Both the position numbers and the translations under genes were made by a program. The notes beneath the pieces are model-generated. The model was not told where the DNA came from and made no database searches. It was given only the letters and a program-made list of their open reading frames with translations. From Idiomarina sp. (GTDB taxonomy: Bacteria; Pseudomonadota; Gammaproteobacteria; Enterobacterales; Alteromonadaceae): a stretch of DNA of 50,771 bases. Positions 9,738 to 17,971 of the stretch are shown in pieces; within the stretch, counting starts at the first letter, position 1; every line of letters starts with the position of its first letter. The DNA lies in contig JAFIFH010000063.1 of assembly GCA_020832105.1 (NCBI GenBank), positions 1 to 50,771 on the forward strand. Direction: 5' to 3'.

Positions 9738-10439
9738 TTAAAATTGCCAGCGCAAGCCAACCATGGTGACCACCGGATCAATATCAACGCTAACTGACTG
9801 AACGGTCTCACCGTTGACCCGAACGCGGCCGGTGGTTGAAATATCCATGCGGCTGACCATCGCGTGGATGCCTAACTGTGGCGTTAGCTGTACGTTTACA
9901 CCGGCTTGCAGTGCCAGCCCCCAGGAGTCAGACAGCGTCAGGCTCACTGCGTCGGCGTCGGTGGTTACACCCAGGCTGTTTAAAGCGCCACTTAATTGCG
10001 GGTCGATACTCTCGTCAAAGAAGGTCGTATAGTTTACGCCAACACCAATAAACGGCTGCCAGCGGTCACCGAACTGAGTAAAATGATATTGCCCCAACAG
10101 GGTTGGTGGCAAATGTTTGGTATTGCCCACAGCCAACCCATCGATAGCAGACCCCTGCACCCGAATATCATGACTAAACGGCGTTGCTGCTATCAACTGA
10201 ACCGCCCAGTTAGGGTTGAACTTATAATCGATGGTAATTCCTAACTGAACATCGTCATTGACCCTTAAGGCGGTTGAGCCAGGCTCAAGTTCCGCCACTT
10301 GCTCAATCACATTCAAGCTCGAGCTGCTCGAATCTGGTGCAACATACACAGGTCCAATATTCACGGCCCAGTTCGCCTGTGCGGATGTGGACAACATAAG
10401 TAGCGCGGCACTGGTGGCAGCAGTTAGCATTTTCATCAT
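9738..10439 (-). CDS. ompW: OmpW-family outer membrane protein
   Basis: 233 residues with a signal peptide (LTAATSAALLMLSTSAQA, cleavage about residue 22) and a mature sequence of alternating beta strands ending in Phe (VTMVGLRWQF), the sorting signal of outer membrane barrels. Family features are GPVYVAPDSSSS near the N-terminus, LGITIDYKFNPNWAVQLIAA, HLPPTLLGQYHF, and WQPFIGVGVNYTTFFDE. OmpW proteins form eight-stranded barrels with a hydrophobic gate for small apolar compounds. It is divergent from the Asp-box lipoprotein gene and followed by its own terminator. The start region has an AAGGAA site and two adjacent ATG codons. Confidence 0.93.
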   Translation of the reverse strand: MMKMLTAATSAALLMLSTSAQANWAVNIGPVYVAPDSSSSSLNVIEQVAELEPGSTALRVNDDVQLGITIDYKFNPNWAVQLIAATPFSHDIRVQGSAIDGLAVGNTKHLPPTLLGQYHFTQFGDRWQPFIGVGVNYTTFFDESIDPQLSGALNSLGVTTDADAVSLTLSDSWGLALQAGVNVQLTPQLGIHAMVSRMDISTTGRVRVNGETVQSVSVDIDPVVTMVGLRWQF

Positions 10440-10649
10440 CTTTTCCTTAGTTATAAGAAGTCACCCCTGCATTGTCAGCGTTTGCGGATAAATATCCTTG
10501 TGGAAGATCAAGTTCTGCAGCTGAGCTGCGAACCTTAACAAGCGAACCTTGCCCTATATCAAATAATTTGCCCTCTCTGGTATATGCCGACTAAACTGAT
10601 TAAAAATCAACCACCACCCAATGCAGCGTTGCCATTACAGGGACTGTCC

Positions 10650-11798
10650 ATGAAACTGCTTAGATATTCAGTAATTTGCCTGCTCGGCACACTCATATTA
10701 ACCGCCTGCCTTGGCTCCTCAACGCCGCCTGAACAATCGCCGCCTCCGCTTCCGCCCATCGTGGGCGATACCATTAGATACAACCACCTGGGCCTCGACT
10801 CGGTCGCCGTCGAAGCGCTCTACCACGCTGGCGGTTCAGTTTGGGCTGCAGGCGATGGCGAGATATACGTCAGCCGCAACATCAATGCCCGAAATCCGGA
10901 CGAAGCCAATTGGCAAATACAGCTGGACGGAGCGCTATTTACTCATCTTAGTGGCTTTGACGAGCAAGTCTTGTTTGCGCTTGGTCTCGTCGTCGGTGCG
11001 ACAGCAAGCGAAAATGCTGTGGAGCTGTATCGTAGCCAGGACAGCGGAGAAAACTGGGAGATCATAAAACACAACTTTGGCGCTGCCGAGGATGGTCACC
11101 ACTCGGTTCTAGAGGCTTTGTTCCCCGATTCAGCAACTGGGTATCTGTATGGCGTTGGACAGGACCTGCTGGCTATTTCCTATGATCAGGGTGAAACCTG
11201 GGAGACCCTTTTTGGCCAACCCGGCATGACCTCACGCAACTTTTCACTGGCACTACAAGAGACTCGCAATGACCTTTGGTGGGGCGGTCAAAATGCAATT
11301 GAACAATTGTCGCTGCAACGTTTTTCCCTCAATCATGGCACTCATCAGAGCTGGGGTGAGTTATTCCCTTCCCCTTCTACCATTGAACATATCGCTTTTG
11401 ATCGCACCAATACAGACCGAGTATTCATTGGCACAGAAGGCGGGGTCGGGCTCAGCGAAAACTATGGCGAGGATTGGCAGCAGGTTGTATTTCATGACGA
11501 TTACGCCTTTTATATGGCCATCGCACAATCCTTTGCCGAACCAGACGTATGGTACAGCGCGCGCTGGGAGAAAGGTCGGCAACATCACCCGTTAGTATTC
11601 GAATATTCAAAGGACGCAGGTTATACCTGGCAACAAAGTCGTCACCCGGCTACGCAGGAACACTTCGGGATGCGCGATATGGTGTTATTAGCGACCCAAC
11701 AGGATAGCCAGGATGTACTTTGGCTGGCGATGCAGAACGGACAATGGGAAGGTGGCGGGGTGATGCGGATAAGTGTCGCACTCGAGTCCTTCAATTAA
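10650..11798 (+). CDS. Lipoprotein with Asp-box (BNR/Ycf48-like) beta-propeller repeats
   Basis: 382 residues from the ATG at 10650; the frame is open 22 codons further upstream, but the signal sequence begins here. The N-terminus is a lipoprotein signal with lipobox LTAC followed by a Ser/Pro-rich linker (SSTPPEQSPPPLPPI). Four Asp-box motifs are visible: SQDSGENW (residue 129), SYDQGETW (177), SENYGEDW (269) and SKDAGYTW (320). Together they imply a beta-propeller of the sialidase/Ycf48 fold. I see no sialidase Arg triad that I can assign, so an enzyme function is not claimed. Ycf48-type propellers often assist assembly of membrane complexes. It lies 30 bp before the end of ctaG on the other strand, so a link to the oxidase island is possible but unproven. 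Confidence 0.8.
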   Translation: MKLLRYSVICLLGTLILTACLGSSTPPEQSPPPLPPIVGDTIRYNHLGLDSVAVEALYHAGGSVWAAGDGEIYVSRNINARNPDEANWQIQLDGALFTHLSGFDEQVLFALGLVVGATASENAVELYRSQDSGENWEIIKHNFGAAEDGHHSVLEALFPDSATGYLYGVGQDLLAISYDQGETWETLFGQPGMTSRNFSLALQETRNDLWWGGQNAIEQLSLQRFSLNHGTHQSWGELFPSPSTIEHIAFDRTNTDRVFIGTEGGVGLSENYGEDWQQVVFHDDYAFYMAIAQSFAEPDVWYSARWEKGRQHHPLVFEYSKDAGYTWQQSRHPATQEHFGMRDMVLLATQQDSQDVLWLAMQNGQWEGGGVMRISVALESFN

Positions 11799-11827
11799 GC
11801 TCGTTCAGTCGGGTACGCCTACCTGAC

Positions 11828-12625
11828 TCAGGCGTTGTGCATGCGCCGATTGAGCTGACGGTACCAGCGGTGTCCCGCCCAAATTGACGCTGCCATATAA
11901 GGTACACCGCCCACAACCCACATCAGTAGCCCCGCGAGCTGCTGATCCTGCAAATGACGTGCTTCACTGTACAAAGGTGCGTTGGCAAAGGTCAGCAGCG
12001 CGCCAAGAAAGCCGGTGTGCATTAAGGTCAAAAGCAATGCCAATAATGCAAATGGAACCTTGCGCGATGCCGCATATAAACATGCCCACCAGAACCACAC
12101 CCCACTGAGCAAAAAGCAAAAGTGAGCGAAAGCGTGCACCCAGGAGTTCTCGACCGCGAGCATATAAAATAATGGAATGTGCCAGACCCAAATCACCACC
12201 CCATGCAGATACGCACAAAACATCGGGTATTGCGTGATTTTAAACAGGCTGCCCCATAATGGTTTGCCTCGTTTCCCGGTCGCTACCATGAGCTGTGGCA
12301 AAGGTTTACTCAGTGCTACCAGCGGTGCGATCAGTACAATAATGAGCATATGCTGTGCCATATGCATGGCTGCACTGACCTCGGCTAACCGATCGATTGG
12401 CCCCACTACCGTGAACAAGGTCACCATCAGAGTACCGCGCAACAACCAGCGCCGCCACGGCTTCACCGGCGTGCGCTGGGCCCCCCGTTCATAGAGTAGC
12501 CACAACCCCACGAGTGCAGCCACGGTCAGGATAGTTGTCCATTGCTCAGCACTGCCGCCGCGAAGTTCGGGTGCAGCCATGACATTAAAAGGTGCGAGCA
12601 CCAGAACTAGCAGAACTACAAACAT
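11828..12625 (-). CDS. ctaG: Cytochrome c oxidase assembly protein, caa3-type CtaG
   Basis: 265 residues from the ATG at 12625; a longer frame to 12766 overlaps the upstream gene and is not favoured. A signal-like first helix (VVLLVLVLAPFNVMA) is followed by about seven transmembrane helices. Family features are the His-rich segment AAMHMAQHMLIIVLIAPL, WVWHIPLFYMLAVENSWVH, and GLLMWVVGGVPYM. This CtaG family (PF09678 type) is unrelated to Cox11-type CtaG and supports copper delivery or assembly of Bacillus-style caa3 oxidases. It ends the coxB-coxAC-orf-ctaG run and overlaps the preceding gene by 10 bp. Confidence 0.9.
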   Translation of the reverse strand: MFVVLLVLVLAPFNVMAAPELRGGSAEQWTTILTVAALVGLWLLYERGAQRTPVKPWRRWLLRGTLMVTLFTVVGPIDRLAEVSAAMHMAQHMLIIVLIAPLVALSKPLPQLMVATGKRGKPLWGSLFKITQYPMFCAYLHGVVIWVWHIPLFYMLAVENSWVHAFAHFCFLLSGVWFWWACLYAASRKVPFALLALLLTLMHTGFLGALLTFANAPLYSEARHLQDQQLAGLLMWVVGGVPYMAASIWAGHRWYRQLNRRMHNA

Positions 12626-12954
12626 GGCGGATAAATAGCACCCGGAAAGCCCACCAATAGCGTCGCGACGGCGGAAAGTAGATAAAGCACCGCTGCCAGG
12701 CGCATCATAAAACGGGCCTGGGTTGGCTCCGCCGGTGTGCGCTGGTGGCATAGCCAGGCGAGCCATAACAGCGGGATAGTAAAGGCAATGGTTACCAGTA
12801 GCACAAAGGCATTCACCACTGTCCAGGGCCCCTGCTGATTACTCACATCTGTAATTTCGCAGCCCACCGACATACCGCCGTAAACCACGACAAAATATAT
12901 CGCCCATATGGTCAGTCCAAGCACCAGGTGCACAGGATGCGGTTTAACGGTCAT
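12616..12954 (-). CDS. Small membrane protein of the cytochrome oxidase cluster, unknown function
   Basis: 112 residues from the ATG at 12954, whose ATGA overlaps the coxAC stop; the upstream extension in this frame lies inside coxAC. Three hydrophobic helices are visible: HLVLGLTIWAIYFVVVYGG, VVNAFVLLVTIAFTIPLLWL and LAAVLYLLSAVATLLVGFPG. A single Cys follows helix 1 (VGCEITD) and one is near the C-terminus (YPPCL). I do not recognise a named family. Its tight coupling between the oxidase gene and ctaG suggests a small accessory subunit or assembly factor of this oxidase. Confidence 0.75.
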   Translation of the reverse strand: MTVKPHPVHLVLGLTIWAIYFVVVYGGMSVGCEITDVSNQQGPWTVVNAFVLLVTIAFTIPLLWLAWLCHQRTPAEPTQARFMMRLAAVLYLLSAVATLLVGFPGAIYPPCL

Positions 12955-15449
12955 ACGCCACCTCCCCATACCATCGGCAACAGTAAGAATGTGGCGAAGC
13001 TGACCCAGAAGATCGCTGTCGTGAAAAACCATAACGGTTTCAATACCACAGGTTCATACGGCAGTAATTTGCTGACATAACCATACTTCACTCGCCAGCT
13101 TTGCAGGGCGGTAGTTACCGTCACCAGTGCACTGTGGAAAATCTGAAACATCAACATCAGCAGCAGTACTGCGTCATGGGAGTTTTCGGTGAACGCCAGG
13201 TCTGCGCTCACAGTCACCCACAGCAGCACCAGCAGGTGCGCCATCGCAAGTAAGGCCGTCAGTCCTAAACGCCCCATCAGGCCACTGTCGTCGCCCCCAC
13301 ATAAACGTTTCACATTTTGTCGGTAAAGCCAGGTACCAATACTCAGTAACGCGCCGCTTAGCAGCAGGCCTGGCAACGAAATCGCCGAAGATTCAGGCAC
13401 CACCCAGTTTGGTGACACGGTCCACAGGTACAACCAACCAAATAGTAGTGAGAGGTAAAGCGCCGCGTCCGCAAGCATAGTAATGTTCATACCCCATAAA
13501 CCGGGCCCGTCGCAGGTTCGCGAATGCAGAGGAGGTTCGTCGCGCTCATGTTCTTCTTGGGTCAACGGCGCCATCACCCGGTGGCCCCCGTTCTCCCAGC
13601 TCCACCGTAGCAAGCTGCAGGCAGCCAGCACCGAGAAGATAATCGCCACCGGATACACACGTACCAACAGGCTGATACACACAAAGGCCAAAAACCCAGC
13701 GCTAATCATCGGCCACCAGGAATTGGTGGGTAAGTGAATCACCTCTTTCAGCTTGCCGGTAATGGCATCGGTACCGTAAATCTCCCGCCGCCCATGGTCA
13801 ATGTCAGACAAGCCGTGTTCACCACGCGCCATTTCATCGGCTAGTTCAGGTTTGTCCCATAATGGGTGGCGGGTTTCAATGCGCGGAATACTGGCAAAGT
13901 TATAGGGCGTTGGCGGTGTTCCCGTGGCCCATTCCAGGGTGTCCGCCTTCCACGGATTGTGTGGTGCTTTGCGGCCAAACTTAAAGTGCAACGCGACATC
14001 CAGGATAATCATGCCAACCCCGGCTGCCATTACAAAACCACCGACCGATGAGAGTAAATTGAGCCAGTCCCAGCCAAGTCCGCCGGAGTAGCTATACACC
14101 CGCCGTGGCATGCCCAGCAAGCCGGTGAGATGCATCAACAGGAAGGTGGCATTAAAGCCAATAAAAGTTAGCCAGAAGCCCCAGCGACCCAGGGTTTCAG
14201 ACGGCATTCTGCCGGACAATTGCGGTAGCCAATAATAGAGACCAGCAATTAACGGGAAGAACATGCCGCCAACCAGCACATAGTGTAAGTGAGCCACTAC
14301 AAAGTGGGTGTCATGGGCTTGCCAATTAAATGGCACCAGCGCCAGCATGACGCCAGTTAAGCCGCCACAGACAAACACAATCAGGAATCCAAATACCCAC
14401 AGCATGGGTAAGTTATACGTGACTTTGCCGTGCCATAGGGTGGCTATCCAGGCAAAAATTTGAATCGCGGTCGGGATTGCGACCATCATGCTGGCAATGG
14501 AGAAGAACGCCTGCGCAAGCTGCGGGATGCCCACCGTAAACATATGGTGCACCCACAAACCGAAACTGATAAACCCGGTCAGAATAATCGCCAGCACAAT
14601 CCAGCGATACCCCACCAAAGGCCGCCCGGCAAACACTGGAATAATGGTCGAGATAATCCCCGCGGCAGGTAAGAAAATGATGTAAACCTCAGGATGGCCA
14701 AACAACCAGAACAGATGTTGCCATAGAATCGGGTCGCCTCCGGCTGCCACTTCAAAGAACGGCATGCCCGCGGCACGCTCCAGTTCGAGCATAATACTGG
14801 CAAGGATCAGTGGCGGGAAACCAAAGACAATCATTAATGCCATGGCCAGAATATACCAGGCCATAATTGGCATTTTACTCAAGGTCATGCCTGGGGCCCG
14901 GGTGCGCAAGATGGACACGGTGATTTCCACCCCGGCCGCCATCGCGGAGATTTCCACAAAGGTGATACCCAACAACCAGAAATCAGAACCCGGCCCTGGT
15001 GAGAATTCGCTGCTACTCAGCGGCGTGTACATGAACCAGCCAGAGTCAGGAGCTATCCCCAGGACCAGGCTCGACATGATAATAATGCCGCCGAACAGGT
15101 AACAAAAATAGCCTAACGAACTGATTCGCGGAAACACTAAATCCCGGGTTCCTATCAATTTCGGGATCATGTAAATCGCCATCCCCTCAAGAATGGGGAT
15201 AGCGAACAGGAACATCATCACCGTGCCATGCATGGTAAAGACCTGGGCATACACGTTCGGGTTGAGAATTTCCTGAGCAGGCAAGGCGAGCTGTGTGCGG
15301 ATCAGCATGGCGAGGATGCCGCCGATAATAAAGAATACCGCGCCAGTCAGCATAAAGCGTCGGCCAATGGAGGTGTGATTTACTGCCGCCAGTTGACCCC
15401 AACCCGGCAAGTTACCCCATATTTTTTCAAACTGCTGATGCCGGGTCAT
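12951..15449 (-). CDS. ctaD: Cytochrome c oxidase subunit I fused to subunit III
   Basis: 832 residues. Residues 1 to about 550 are the heme-copper subunit I: His74 (in TMHGT) and His389 bind the low-spin heme, His252 and Tyr256 (GHPEVY) form the cross-linked pair at CuB, His301-His302 complete CuB, and His387 ligates the active-site heme. The D-channel entry Asp (Asp103 in TRDLVFPRIS) and Glu254 are kept. The K-channel Lys of A1 oxidases is Gln330 (AIPTAIQIF). After a linker, the region from about residue 590 to the end has the helices of subunit III, starting PGLWGMNITMLADAALYLSL. The enzyme reduces O2 with electrons from cytochrome c and pumps protons. Overlaps coxB and the next gene by 4 bp each. 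Confidence 0.95.
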   Translation of the reverse strand: MTRHQQFEKIWGNLPGWGQLAAVNHTSIGRRFMLTGAVFFIIGGILAMLIRTQLALPAQEILNPNVYAQVFTMHGTVMMFLFAIPILEGMAIYMIPKLIGTRDLVFPRISSLGYFCYLFGGIIIMSSLVLGIAPDSGWFMYTPLSSSEFSPGPGSDFWLLGITFVEISAMAAGVEITVSILRTRAPGMTLSKMPIMAWYILAMALMIVFGFPPLILASIMLELERAAGMPFFEVAAGGDPILWQHLFWLFGHPEVYIIFLPAAGIISTIIPVFAGRPLVGYRWIVLAIILTGFISFGLWVHHMFTVGIPQLAQAFFSIASMMVAIPTAIQIFAWIATLWHGKVTYNLPMLWVFGFLIVFVCGGLTGVMLALVPFNWQAHDTHFVVAHLHYVLVGGMFFPLIAGLYYWLPQLSGRMPSETLGRWGFWLTFIGFNATFLLMHLTGLLGMPRRVYSYSGGLGWDWLNLLSSVGGFVMAAGVGMIILDVALHFKFGRKAPHNPWKADTLEWATGTPPTPYNFASIPRIETRHPLWDKPELADEMARGEHGLSDIDHGRREIYGTDAITGKLKEVIHLPTNSWWPMISAGFLAFVCISLLVRVYPVAIIFSVLAACSLLRWSWENGGHRVMAPLTQEEHERDEPPLHSRTCDGPGLWGMNITMLADAALYLSLLFGWLYLWTVSPNWVVPESSAISLPGLLLSGALLSIGTWLYRQNVKRLCGGDDSGLMGRLGLTALLAMAHLLVLLWVTVSADLAFTENSHDAVLLLMLMFQIFHSALVTVTTALQSWRVKYGYVSKLLPYEPVVLKPLWFFTTAIFWVSFATFLLLPMVWGGGV

Positions 15450-16216
15450 TCGCTCTGCTCCCTGCTATTGTCAATAATACGTGGTTCATCTGTGGCCTGT
15501 TCCTGCCAGGCTGCGTAGTCTTCTGCGCTATGCGCGTGCACGATAAAATCCATATAGGTATGGGCGACACCGCAGTATTCTGCACATTGGCCCTGGAAAC
15601 TTCCGGTTTCACTGGCCTGTAAGCGTAATTGATTGGTTCGCCCAGGTATCGCATCCACTTTGCCACCTAAGCGTGGTACCCAAAACGAGTGAATCACATC
15701 CTGACTGCTGATTTGAAAATTCACCGGGGTGTCCACCGGGATATGAATTTCATCAATCAGGGTGATATCTAAATCTGGATAATACACCTGCCAATACCAT
15801 TGACGGGCTTCAATTTCGATAGTCATCACTCCGTCGGTATCAAGGGGTAGCATACGATGACCGATGGGGATGCCAAAGGCGAGGAGTAAGGTTATCGCCC
15901 CGGTCGGTAAAGCGATGCCGCCCCACAGCACCCAACTATTTTGTTTTTTTTGCAGATCTTCGGGCGCCGTGTTGGTACCGTCACGGCGCATTGCCCGCCA
16001 CCATAGCCAAGTCATTCCAATCAGCACAATAGTTGCGAACCAGAACATTCCCCACCATAACCAGGCGACCCCTTGTGCGTGGGGACCGGATGGTTCCAGC
16101 GTCGATAGCGGACCACTGCAGCCAGTCAGGCTTAACACCATGGCGATAATAGAAACCTCTGCTAACCTCTTGATACAGGAGTTTTCTTTTAATTCTCGTC
16201 GCTTGCGATTACTCAT
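15446..16216 (-). CDS. coxB: Cytochrome c oxidase subunit II
   Basis: 256 residues from the ATG at 16216, which has an AAGGAG site; the frame extends further upstream without support. The N-terminus carries a lipobox (LTGC, Cys33), so it is probably a lipoprotein as in Bacillus oxidases. Two transmembrane helices follow, then the periplasmic cupredoxin domain. The CuA ligands are all visible: His in VIHSFWVPRLGG, then CAEYCGVAHTYMDF with Cys, Glu, Cys, His and Met. ARQWYWQVYYPDL is the aromatic electron-entry segment. There is no fused cytochrome c domain, so this is aa3-like rather than caa3. First gene of the oxidase run and divergent from the DUF2231 gene. Confidence 0.95.
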   Translation of the reverse strand: MSNRKRRELKENSCIKRLAEVSIIAMVLSLTGCSGPLSTLEPSGPHAQGVAWLWWGMFWFATIVLIGMTWLWWRAMRRDGTNTAPEDLQKKQNSWVLWGGIALPTGAITLLLAFGIPIGHRMLPLDTDGVMTIEIEARQWYWQVYYPDLDITLIDEIHIPVDTPVNFQISSQDVIHSFWVPRLGGKVDAIPGRTNQLRLQASETGSFQGQCAEYCGVAHTYMDFIVHAHSAEDYAAWQEQATDEPRIIDNSREQSE

Positions 16217-16278
16217 GAGACTCCTTCGCATACTTCTGACATCGGATTGACCCTGAACCATAGGAGCATTGCTTTACC

Positions 16279-16761
16279 ATGCCATACGCTAAAATCGAAA
16301 GTCGGGCAGCTTTGCGTGGCCACCCTCTTCACCCCGTGCTGATTCATTTTCCAATTGCCGCATTGATGATGCTGTTGCTGGCTGACATCGCGTATCTGTT
16401 CATCGGCGACCCATTCTGGGCTCGTGCAGGCTTTTATCTGGCTGCTGCCGGTGCCATTCTGGGTGCTGTTTCCGGGATTGCGGGGGCGATAGACCTGTTC
16501 ACCGTGGGACGCATTCGTCGGCTGGTAACGGCTTGGGCGCACGGTATACTTGCAGTGATGCTGCTCAGTCTGGCCGCATTCAACTTCATGCTGCGCTGGG
16601 GGCCCGACCCAGCTGCGATGATCATGCCCTGGGGTATTTACACCAGCGCATTGACCGTTATGCTGATAAGCGTAACCGGGTTCCTCGGTGGCCAGTTGGT
16701 TTACGAATATGGCGTCGGTGTCGATGTTAAAGAGGCAACCACCCGGGATGTGAAGCCCTGA
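16279..16761 (+). CDS. DUF2231 membrane protein
   Basis: 160 residues with four hydrophobic helices. The N-terminal signature RGHPLHPVLIHFPIAALMM is characteristic of DUF2231 proteins, whose two His-Pro pairs suggest a heme or metal site near the membrane surface. It is divergent from coxB across 62 bp and stays in the oxidase neighbourhood. A link to heme or copper handling for the oxidase is an inference from context only. The C-terminal 25 residues are soluble. Confidence 0.85.
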   Translation: MPYAKIESRAALRGHPLHPVLIHFPIAALMMLLLADIAYLFIGDPFWARAGFYLAAAGAILGAVSGIAGAIDLFTVGRIRRLVTAWAHGILAVMLLSLAAFNFMLRWGPDPAAMIMPWGIYTSALTVMLISVTGFLGGQLVYEYGVGVDVKEATTRDVKP

Positions 16762-16793
16762 GGTTTGCGTTGGTTGGGTGGGACGGAGACATA

Positions 16794-17303
16794 TCATAGC
16801 CACTGTTCCACCCAACCTGGCGTGGCTGGTTTACCCAGCACAATCCACACAATGGCAATCATCAAAATACTAAGAATCACCAGGAAGCTTCGGCAATACA
16901 ATGTCATCCATTTAAATTGACCGCGTTCTGCGCGGATAATCACCAAGCCCATCATCGCCTGAGTCACACACATCAGCGTCACCAGGGTCAGCTTAGCCAA
17001 CAGCCAGAAATGGTGGCTTTGATTCAGCAAAAACACCGCACTCCCTGCGCTGATACTGATAATGGCAGCCGGGCTGGCAACGTGGGTAAAAACGAAACGC
17101 GCGATGGAGTCAACGCCGCGAGGCGTGTCCCGAAACCCCGCTTCAGAGCCTTCACCAAGCTGGTTGTCAATGCTCACTTCAGCGGCGGGTAAAAACCCCT
17201 CCTGCTGCTGACGAGCTCGAACAAGTAAGAGTACCGCCACATAAAGCACCGAGGCACTCCACACTGACAACGACATGATGTGCAACGATAAAACCCAGAG
17301 CAC
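16794..17303 (-). CDS. CopD/HemJ-like membrane protein
   Basis: 169 residues with four hydrophobic helices. It starts at a GTG (17303) with a strong AAGGGGG site. The first helix has WVLSLHIMSLSVWSASVLYV, whose His matches the conserved membrane His of the CopD and HemJ group, and later RFVFTHVASPAAIISISAG and FWLLAKLTLVTLMCV resemble the HemJ segments with PAMI and HxKL-like patterns, although the second His is absent. A loop after helix 1 is polar (residues 30-65). Proteins of this type occur in oxidase islands. Whether it works on copper or protoporphyrinogen cannot be told from the sequence. Confidence 0.6.
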   Translation of the reverse strand: MLWVLSLHIMSLSVWSASVLYVAVLLLVRARQQQEGFLPAAEVSIDNQLGEGSEAGFRDTPRGVDSIARFVFTHVASPAAIISISAGSAVFLLNQSHHFWLLAKLTLVTLMCVTQAMMGLVIIRAERGQFKWMTLYCRSFLVILSILMIAIVWIVLGKPATPGWVEQWL

Positions 17304-17500
17304 CGAACCCCCTTAACCCTCAAGCTGATACAAACCTATTGTTATTCTCATCTAGCTTTGCAGAAGTTTCGATTTTTTCAAGTTTTCTCAGTGTGTTGCG
17401 CTTCCCTTTTCGACCATCAGAATTGGCCCGACCACTTGCGTGATGATGCGCAGCCCGGCATACTTCTGAGCAACAATCTTCATTCTGCAGGCTATTTGTG

Positions 17501-17971
17501 ATGGCAACCGATAACTATCTTTTAGCACTCTACCAAAAGTGCCAGCGCTTACCTCGTGGCAAACACATTTTCTCACTGATGTTTGCGCGCAAAGCCCCCT
17601 ACTTTAAAAGCATTAAGCCCGTTATCACTGAGCTACGTGAAAATTATTGTGAGCTGCGGTTTAAAAAACGTAAAGCAGTGCAGAACCATATCGGGACTGT
17701 GCATGCGATCGCTTTATGTAATGGCCTGGAAATGGCCATGGGTGCGGTAGCAGAAGCGAGCATTCCGAAACACTTACGCTGGATCCCAAAGGGAATGACC
17801 GTTAACTACACCGCCAAAGCCAACTCCGATATCAGGATTGAAGCCAGCACCCCGGCAGACGCCTGGGCACCGGGGGATCTGGCGGTGAATGTGCGGGGCT
17901 ACCGTGCGGATGGTACTGTGGTCATTGAAGGTACCATTACTATTTACGTGTCGGAGAAACCGGCGCGTTAA
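17501..17971 (+). CDS. Hotdog-fold thioesterase-like protein (DUF4442 type)
   Basis: 156 residues from the ATG at 17501 (a GTG directly precedes it). The pattern is that of a single hotdog domain: CELRFKKRKAVQNHIGTVHA, then the helix ALCNGLEMAMGAVAEASIP, then beta strands MTVNYTAKANSDIRIEAST and VVIEGTITIYVSEK. The Asn-His-Ile-Gly and the following helix are typical of PaaI/YiiD-like acyl-CoA thioesterases and of DUF4442 proteins. The substrate is unknown. Its stop overlaps that of the convergent diguanylate cyclase: the palindrome GTTAAC supplies both stop codons. Confidence 0.82.
   Translation: MATDNYLLALYQKCQRLPRGKHIFSLMFARKAPYFKSIKPVITELRENYCELRFKKRKAVQNHIGTVHAIALCNGLEMAMGAVAEASIPKHLRWIPKGMTVNYTAKANSDIRIEASTPADAWAPGDLAVNVRGYRADGTVVIEGTITIYVSEKPAR

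Noticed and set aside
10450-10478. Good sigma-70 hexamers (CTGACA-17-TATAAC, minus strand) before ompW.
   Set aside because: The start site would fall only a few bases before the ompW ATG and remove its ribosome binding site, so a functional promoter here is doubtful unless translation starts further in.
11807-11828. Hairpin (9 bp with one G-T pair, 4 nt loop) between the Asp-box lipoprotein gene and ctaG.
   Set aside because: No run of T follows on either strand, so it is not called a terminator.
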